Positions 60,129 through 64,000 of a stretch of DNA of 64,000 bases are shown in pieces. Made by a program: the position numbers and the translations under genes. Origin of the DNA: Tropicibacter alexandrii (GTDB lineage: Bacteria; Pseudomonadota; Alphaproteobacteria; Rhodobacterales; Rhodobacteraceae). Location: positions 62,001 through 126,000 of the forward strand of contig NZ_RCTZ02000010.1 of assembly GCF_003667315.2 (NCBI RefSeq), read 5' to 3'. The notes below the pieces were generated by a model. The model was given only the letters and a program-made list of their open reading frames with translations. It was not told where the DNA came from and did not search any database. Each line of letters begins with the position of its first letter. The first letter of the stretch is position 1.

Positions 60129-61924
60129 GCGACGCCGCCGACCGTCGCGCCCGGGCCGACAAGCCGGGCAAGCCCCCGGCGGTGCCGAAATCGCGCGCCG
60201 AATTGCGGCTGCTCTTCGGCTGGCTCTGGCGCAACTACCTGTCCCGCTACAAGGGGCTGATGGCCATCGCGATGCTGTTCATGGCGATCGAAGGCTCGAT
60301 GTTCGGGCTGCTCGCCTACATGATGAAACCGATGTTCGATCAGGTGTTGATCGGCGGCGATGGCAGCGCGCTGGTCTGGGTCGGGCTGGTGGTCATGGCG
60401 TCCTTTGTCGTGCGTGCGGTGGCCGGGCTTGTGCAGAAGACCCTGCTGACCCGCGTCAGCCAGATGACCGTGGGCGACCTGCGTCTGGCGCTGCTGGAAC
60501 ACATCATGCGGCTCGACCCCGGCTTTCACCAGAAACATGGGCCCGGCTACCTGATCCAGCGCGTCGAAGGCGATGTCGGCGCCATCACCAAGGTCTGGAC
60601 CACGCTGATCACCGGCGCGGGTCGCGATTTCGTGTCGTTGATCTCGCTCTTCGGCGTGGCGCTGGCGCTGGATTGGAAATGGACGTTGATCGCGCTGGTC
60701 GGCGCGCCGCTGCTGGTGCTGCCCTCGATCGTCGTACAGCGCTTCATCCGCGGGCAGGCGCGCGAGGTGCGCGATATCGCGGCCTCCCTCTCGACCCGGC
60801 TGAACGAAGCCTTTCACGGCATCAGCGCGGTCAAGCTGAACCGGCTCGAACGCTATCAGGCGAAACGCTACAAAGCGCTGACCAAGCGCCGGATCAAGGC
60901 CGAGACGCGCTCTGCCTTCGGACAGGCCATGCTTCCGGGCATGATCGACCTGATGTCGGGCTTGGGCTTTGTCGGGGTGCTGTGGTTCGGCGGTCAGGAG
61001 ATCCTGAACGGCAACAAGCAGGTCGGGGACTTCATGGCCTTCTTCACCGCCATCGGGCTGGCTTTCGAGCCGTTGCGGCGGCTGGGGGCGATCTCGGGCG
61101 TGTGGCAGGTGGCCGCCGCCTCGATCGAACGGCTCAAGGAGATGCTGGACACGGTGCCCGCGCTTCGCGACCCCGAAGACCCGCTGCCCGCCCCGAACGG
61201 CGTGCCCGCCATCCGGCTGCACGACGTGCAGCTCGCCTATGGCGAGACGCAGGTCCTGCACGGGCTGACGCTGGAGGCGGAGGCGGGCAAGACCACGGCG
61301 CTGGTCGGCGCGTCGGGCGCGGGCAAGACGACTGTGTTCAACCTGCTGACCCGGCTTGTCGACCCGACCTCGGGCACGGTCGAGATCGACGGGATTCCGG
61401 TGTCGATGATGCGCCTGTCCGACCTGCGCGGGTTGATTTCCATCGTCAGTCAGGACGCGCTGCTGTTCGACGAATCCCTGCGCGACAATATCGTGCTCGA
61501 TGGTGAGGTCAGCGACGTGGCGCTGACACAGGCGCTGGATGCGGCACATGTGTCGGATTTCCTGCCGCAACTGGATCAAGGCCTCGATACGCCGGTGGGC
61601 GTGCGCGGCTCTGCCCTGTCGGGCGGCCAGCGCCAGCGCGTGGCGATTGCGCGGGCCTTGCTGCGCGATACGCCGGTGCTGCTGCTGGACGAGGCCACCT
61701 CGGCGCTGGATGCCCAGAGCGAGGCGGTGGTCCAAGAGGCGCTGGAACGGCTATCGGTGGGGCGCACGACGCTGGTGATCGCGCACCGTCTGTCGACCGT
61801 GCGCAATGCCGACCGGATCGTGGTGATGGATCGCGGGCGGGTCGTCGACCAGGGCACGCATGATGAGTTGATCGCGCGGGCTGGCCCATATCGCGATCTA
61901 TATGCGTTGCAATTCGACACCTGA
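60125..61924 (+). CDS. MsbA-type ABC exporter (lipid/multidrug)
   Basis: A 599-residue half-transporter. Six membrane helices (residues about 45-330) are followed by an ATPase with Walker A VGASGAGKTTVFNLL, signature LSGGQRQRVAIARALLRD, Walker B LLLDEATSALDAQSE and IAHRLSTVRNADRI. The family includes MsbA, the lipid A flippase. No lpx genes are adjacent, so a lipid, oligosaccharide or drug substrate is open. It starts inside the phosphatase stop (ATGA). Confidence 0.93.
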   Translation: MSDAADRRARADKPGKPPAVPKSRAELRLLFGWLWRNYLSRYKGLMAIAMLFMAIEGSMFGLLAYMMKPMFDQVLIGGDGSALVWVGLVVMASFVVRAVAGLVQKTLLTRVSQMTVGDLRLALLEHIMRLDPGFHQKHGPGYLIQRVEGDVGAITKVWTTLITGAGRDFVSLISLFGVALALDWKWTLIALVGAPLLVLPSIVVQRFIRGQAREVRDIAASLSTRLNEAFHGISAVKLNRLERYQAKRYKALTKRRIKAETRSAFGQAMLPGMIDLMSGLGFVGVLWFGGQEILNGNKQVGDFMAFFTAIGLAFEPLRRLGAISGVWQVAAASIERLKEMLDTVPALRDPEDPLPAPNGVPAIRLHDVQLAYGETQVLHGLTLEAEAGKTTALVGASGAGKTTVFNLLTRLVDPTSGTVEIDGIPVSMMRLSDLRGLISIVSQDALLFDESLRDNIVLDGEVSDVALTQALDAAHVSDFLPQLDQGLDTPVGVRGSALSGGQRQRVAIARALLRDTPVLLLDEATSALDAQSEAVVQEALERLSVGRTTLVIAHRLSTVRNADRIVVMDRGRVVDQGTHDELIARAGPYRDLYALQFDT

Positions 61925-61931
61925 CGGCTTT

Positions 61932-61989
61932 GGGGGCTCTGCCCCCGCCCGTTCCGGGCTCCCCCGCGGTATTTCGGGCCAGAAGAAGC
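61932..61989 (-). repeat. dispersed intergenic hairpin element, copy 3 (inverted)
   Basis: On the minus strand it reads GCTTCTTCTGGCCCGAAATAC then CGCGGGGGAG and, further on, a GGGGGC-AGA-GCCCCC hairpin (61932-61946). This matches the layout of 17583-17633 (CTTCTTTGGTCCCCAAATAC). It lies between the convergent exporter and glycosyltransferase genes. Confidence 0.65.
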
Positions 61990-62017
61990 AGGGCGTCGAG
62001 CCAGCCGCGAACGGTCG

Positions 62018-62602
62018 TCAGACCCGGTTGGCCTTTCGGTCCATGACGATCACCGTTGCCTCGAGCGGTTTCAGGCGCGGCCCGAGCGCGCGGGCCAGCC
62101 CGTGGGTTTCATCTGCCGACATGTCGGGATAGCCGCCCGCCGCGTCATAGACCCGGCGATGGATCAGCAAGGCGTGATCGCCGCGCGACGGGCGCCCGCG
62201 GCGGGCGCGCCAGTTGGCCAGACCGCCTGCGATGCGCGCCGCAAGGCCCGGCCTGTCATAGGCGAGCCGGAAATGATAGGCGCCCGGTGTGACGAGGGCG
62301 CCAAGTGCCGCCGCCGTCCAGCCCGCGTCCAGCCGCGTGTCCGGGCGCAGGAACAACAGCCATTCACCTTCGGCCCGCGCAGCGGCGCGGCGCAGGCGTT
62401 CGGCACGCGAGACCGGACCGTCCACCACGATAGCGCCGGCGCTTTCGGCGATGCGCAGCGTCGCGTCGGTCGAGCCGCCATCCGCAAGGATCAACTCGCG
62501 CAAGAGGCCTTCGGACAGGCCCTCCCCCAAGGCGCCAAGGCAGGCGGGCAGGGTTGCCTCGGCGTTCAGGGTGGGAATGATCACGGAGATCGGAGCGCGC
62601 AT
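62018..62602 (-). CDS. family 2 glycosyltransferase
   Basis: A 194-residue GT2 enzyme: MRAPISVIIPTLNAEATLPACLGALGEGLSEGLLRELILADGGSTDATLRIAES, then WLLFLRPDTRLDAGW (DxD-like DTR) and an acceptor region RGDHALLIHRRVYDAAGGYPDM. It is short compared with membrane-anchored GT2 proteins and has no membrane segment. It resembles TIGR04283-type glycosyltransferases. ATG at 62602; divergent from ygfZ. Confidence 0.88.
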   Translation of the reverse strand: MRAPISVIIPTLNAEATLPACLGALGEGLSEGLLRELILADGGSTDATLRIAESAGAIVVDGPVSRAERLRRAAARAEGEWLLFLRPDTRLDAGWTAAALGALVTPGAYHFRLAYDRPGLAARIAGGLANWRARRGRPSRGDHALLIHRRVYDAAGGYPDMSADETHGLARALGPRLKPLEATVIVMDRKANRV

Positions 62603-62661
62603 GGCCTGTCCTTTGGCGGTTGCCACTCCTATATGGCACCACAGAGCGAAAGGGGAAGCGA

Positions 62662-63396
62662 ATGAGCGAACAGGCACGCAAGGTCCTTCGGGTAAGCGGC
62701 GCGGATGCGGCGCATTTCCTGCAAGGGCTGGTCACCAACGATGTTTCGAAACTGGCTCAGGGGGCCGTCTATGCCGCGATCCTGACCCCACAGGGCAAGC
62801 TGCGGGCGGATTTCTTTCTGGTGCCCGATGGCGATGACATCCTGATGGATATCGACGCCGGGCTGGCGGCGCAGATGCTGCCGGTGCTGACCATGTACAA
62901 GCTGCGCTCGGATGTGACGCTGGCCGAGACCGACCTGACCGTGACGCGCGGCAGTGGCGATGCGCCCGAGGGCGCTTTCGCCGACCCGCGTCCCGGCATG
63001 GGCTGGCGCGGCTATGCCGGGCAGCTGGGCGATGCCACCGATTGGGACGCGGTGCGCGTGGCGCATTGCGTGCCCGAATGGGGGGTGGAGCTGAGCGGCG
63101 ACACCTTCATCCTTGAGGCCGGTTTCGAGCGGCTGAACGGGGTGGATTTCAAGAAGGGCTGCTATGTCGGGCAGGAAGTCACCGCGCGGATGAAGCACAA
63201 GACCGAGTTGCGCAAGGGCTTCGTCACTGTCGCCGTCGATGGCGAGGCCCCCGTCGGCACCGAGATCATGGCAGGCGAAAAGGTAGCGGGCACGCTGTTC
63301 ACGCAGAGCGGCGGGCGTGCCATCGCCTATCTGCGGTTTGACCGCGCCGGGGCCGACATGACGGCGGGCGCGGCCAAGGTGCATTACACCGCCTGA
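62662..63396 (+). CDS. ygfZ: folate-binding iron-sulfur repair protein YgfZ/CAF17
   Basis: A 244-residue GcvT-like protein that uses tetrahydrofolate to support Fe-S enzymes (MiaB and others). It begins MSEQARKVLRVSGADAAHFLQGLVTNDV and carries the diagnostic motif KKGCYVGQEVTARMKHKTELRKG (K-G-C-Y-x-G-Q-E). AAAGGGG lies before the ATG at 62662; the frame extends upstream 14 codons. Its 3' end overlaps the convergent GNAT gene by 13 bases. Confidence 0.94.
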   Translation: MSEQARKVLRVSGADAAHFLQGLVTNDVSKLAQGAVYAAILTPQGKLRADFFLVPDGDDILMDIDAGLAAQMLPVLTMYKLRSDVTLAETDLTVTRGSGDAPEGAFADPRPGMGWRGYAGQLGDATDWDAVRVAHCVPEWGVELSGDTFILEAGFERLNGVDFKKGCYVGQEVTARMKHKTELRKGFVTVAVDGEAPVGTEIMAGEKVAGTLFTQSGGRAIAYLRFDRAGADMTAGAAKVHYTA

Positions 63397-63851
63397 CGTT
63401 CGAACAGGTCGACCGTGACCTCGGCCCCGTGCCTGCGCATCAGCGCCGCCGAGGCATGGTTGAACGTGTGGACTTGGCTGCGCCACCCGGTCAGCCCCTC
63501 GGCCTTTAGATCGGTCTCGAACCGGGCGATCAGCCGAGAGGCCAGCCCGCGCCGCCGCCAGACCGGCTCGACATGGATATGGTCCAGCACCGCCTGACCG
63601 CGCGCATGTTCCAGCGCGGTGGGGTCCGCGCGGGCGTCCTTCCACATCAGGTAGCCCCGTGGCACGCCCTCGGTGACGTAAAGCAGGATGCGGGCCCCCT
63701 GCCCCATCTGATCGCGCAGGAAGGCGCACAGGGCGTCCTGTGGCCCGTGGTCGTGGAACCTGTCTGGGCGGTGATGGGCGTGCAGCGCGTTCAGGTCATG
63801 CAGCATCCGGGCAATCGCGGGAATGTCGGCATCGCAAGCTTGGGTGATCAT
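63384..63851 (-). CDS. GNAT-family N-acetyltransferase
   Basis: A 155-residue GNAT protein, MITQACDADIPAIARMLHDLNALHAHH, with the acetyl-CoA site VLDHIHVEPVWRRRGLASRLIARFETDLKAEG and a C-terminal LFER motif. ATG at 63851 has AAGGAGG 8 bases upstream; that site lies in the 3' arm of a 10-bp hairpin (63855-63887). An in-frame ATG at 63890 would put the hairpin inside the gene and is less likely. Substrate unknown. Confidence 0.85.
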   Translation of the reverse strand: MITQACDADIPAIARMLHDLNALHAHHRPDRFHDHGPQDALCAFLRDQMGQGARILLYVTEGVPRGYLMWKDARADPTALEHARGQAVLDHIHVEPVWRRRGLASRLIARFETDLKAEGLTGWRSQVHTFNHASAALMRRHGAEVTVDLFERQAV

Positions 63852-63854
63852 GAA

Positions 63855-63887
63855 AAAGGCCTCCTTGGCGTTGCGCCGGAGGCCTTT
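63855..63887 (-). terminator. terminator-like hairpin overlapping the GNAT ribosome-binding site
   Basis: AAAGGCCTCC (63855-63864) and GGAGGCCTTT (63878-63887) are perfect complements, with a smaller GGCG/CGCC stem inside the loop. Read on the minus strand the 3' arm runs into TTTTT, typical of rho-independent termination of the upstream gene. The arm also contains the AAGGAGG of the GNAT gene, so the hairpin could hide its ribosome-binding site. Confidence 0.7.
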
Positions 63888-63947
63888 CATCTGATGTATC
63901 GCACCCCCGGCAGGTTCCGGGGGATATGTGCGCGCGAGCCCCTGGGA

Positions 63948-64000
63948 TCAGGCGCGCTCCGAATACTCCATGGTCTCGGTGTTCACGACGATCTTCTCGC
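63948..64000 (-). CDS. efp: C-terminal end of a protein, probably elongation factor P
   Basis: Only the last 17 codons are in the window. The protein ends EKIVVNTETMEYSERA followed by TGA. The pattern (GE)KI.V.T.T.EY..R matches the end of domain III of elongation factor P, which rescues ribosomes stalled at proline runs. The assignment rests on this short tail. A 7-bp hairpin (63904-63923) lies downstream of the stop. Confidence 0.55.
   Translation of the reverse strand, partial: EKIVVNTETMEYSERA

Overview
This 64 kb window is chromosomal DNA from an alphaproteobacterium, most probably Rhodobacteraceae (Roseobacter/Rhodobacter group). The evidence is high GC content, an FnrL with the family's N-terminal cysteine cluster, a ctaC-ctaB-ctaG-ctaE aa3 oxidase operon followed by surf1, a Tad/Flp pilus locus, an RTX-type calcium-binding protein and gene neighbourhoods typical of that group. 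I see no phage, transposase, integrase or CRISPR array. Most genes are housekeeping.

Layout. 1-9 kb: the 3' part of fnrL, a small membrane ORF, a cluster of four perfect palindromes, 3-oxoacid CoA-transferase (scoA, scoB), a YkuD L,D-transpeptidase, topA, dprA and tldD. 9-13.5 kb: the aa3 oxidase assembly cluster (ctaC, ctaB, a small membrane protein, ctaG, ctaE, surf1), with a consensus Fnr box between tldD and ctaC. 13.4-19.9 kb: thrC, an M16 protease, a RimJ-type acetyltransferase, a metallo-hydrolase, an FAD-linked 2-hydroxyacid dehydrogenase and a lytic transglycosylase. 20.3-32.5 kb: a Tad pilus locus with two flp pilins (one only 54 codons), cpaB, the cpaC secretin, an OmpA-like lipoprotein, cpaE, cpaF, tadB, tadC, two TPR lipoproteins, the prepilin peptidase and an AAA ATPase. 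Strong hairpins or terminators divide it into several transcription units. A tRNA with a CAU anticodon follows.

32.8-44.2 kb is the main accessory region. It is a nine-gene minus-strand operon: solute-binding protein, two permeases, ABC ATPase, two sugar-isomerase-like TIM barrels, two Gfo/Idh/MocA dehydrogenases and a cytoplasmic beta-propeller. It diverges from a LacI-family regulator. Two mirror-image LacI-type operators lie in the intergenic region. The gene content suggests uptake and catabolism of an uncommon carbohydrate, possibly by oxidation to a keto-sugar.

44.2-64 kb: two identical tandem tRNA-Glu genes, recJ, glpX, hom, a small lipoprotein divergent from a TetR regulator with a 20-bp operator, two small cytochrome c lipoproteins, a thioesterase, a YdcZ-type membrane protein, an Ldh-family dehydrogenase, the RTX protein with twelve 27-bp repeats, lolC and lolD, a DUF1992 protein, two aminotransferases, a tyrosine-phosphatase-like protein coupled to an MsbA-type exporter, a glycosyltransferase, the folate-binding protein ygfZ, a GNAT acetyltransferase and the last codons of what looks like efp.

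The items I would follow up first are the carbohydrate operon with its paired operators, the four-palindrome cluster at 1097-1192, the Fnr box at 8960-8973, the dispersed intergenic hairpin element (three copies), and the repeat-bearing RTX protein.
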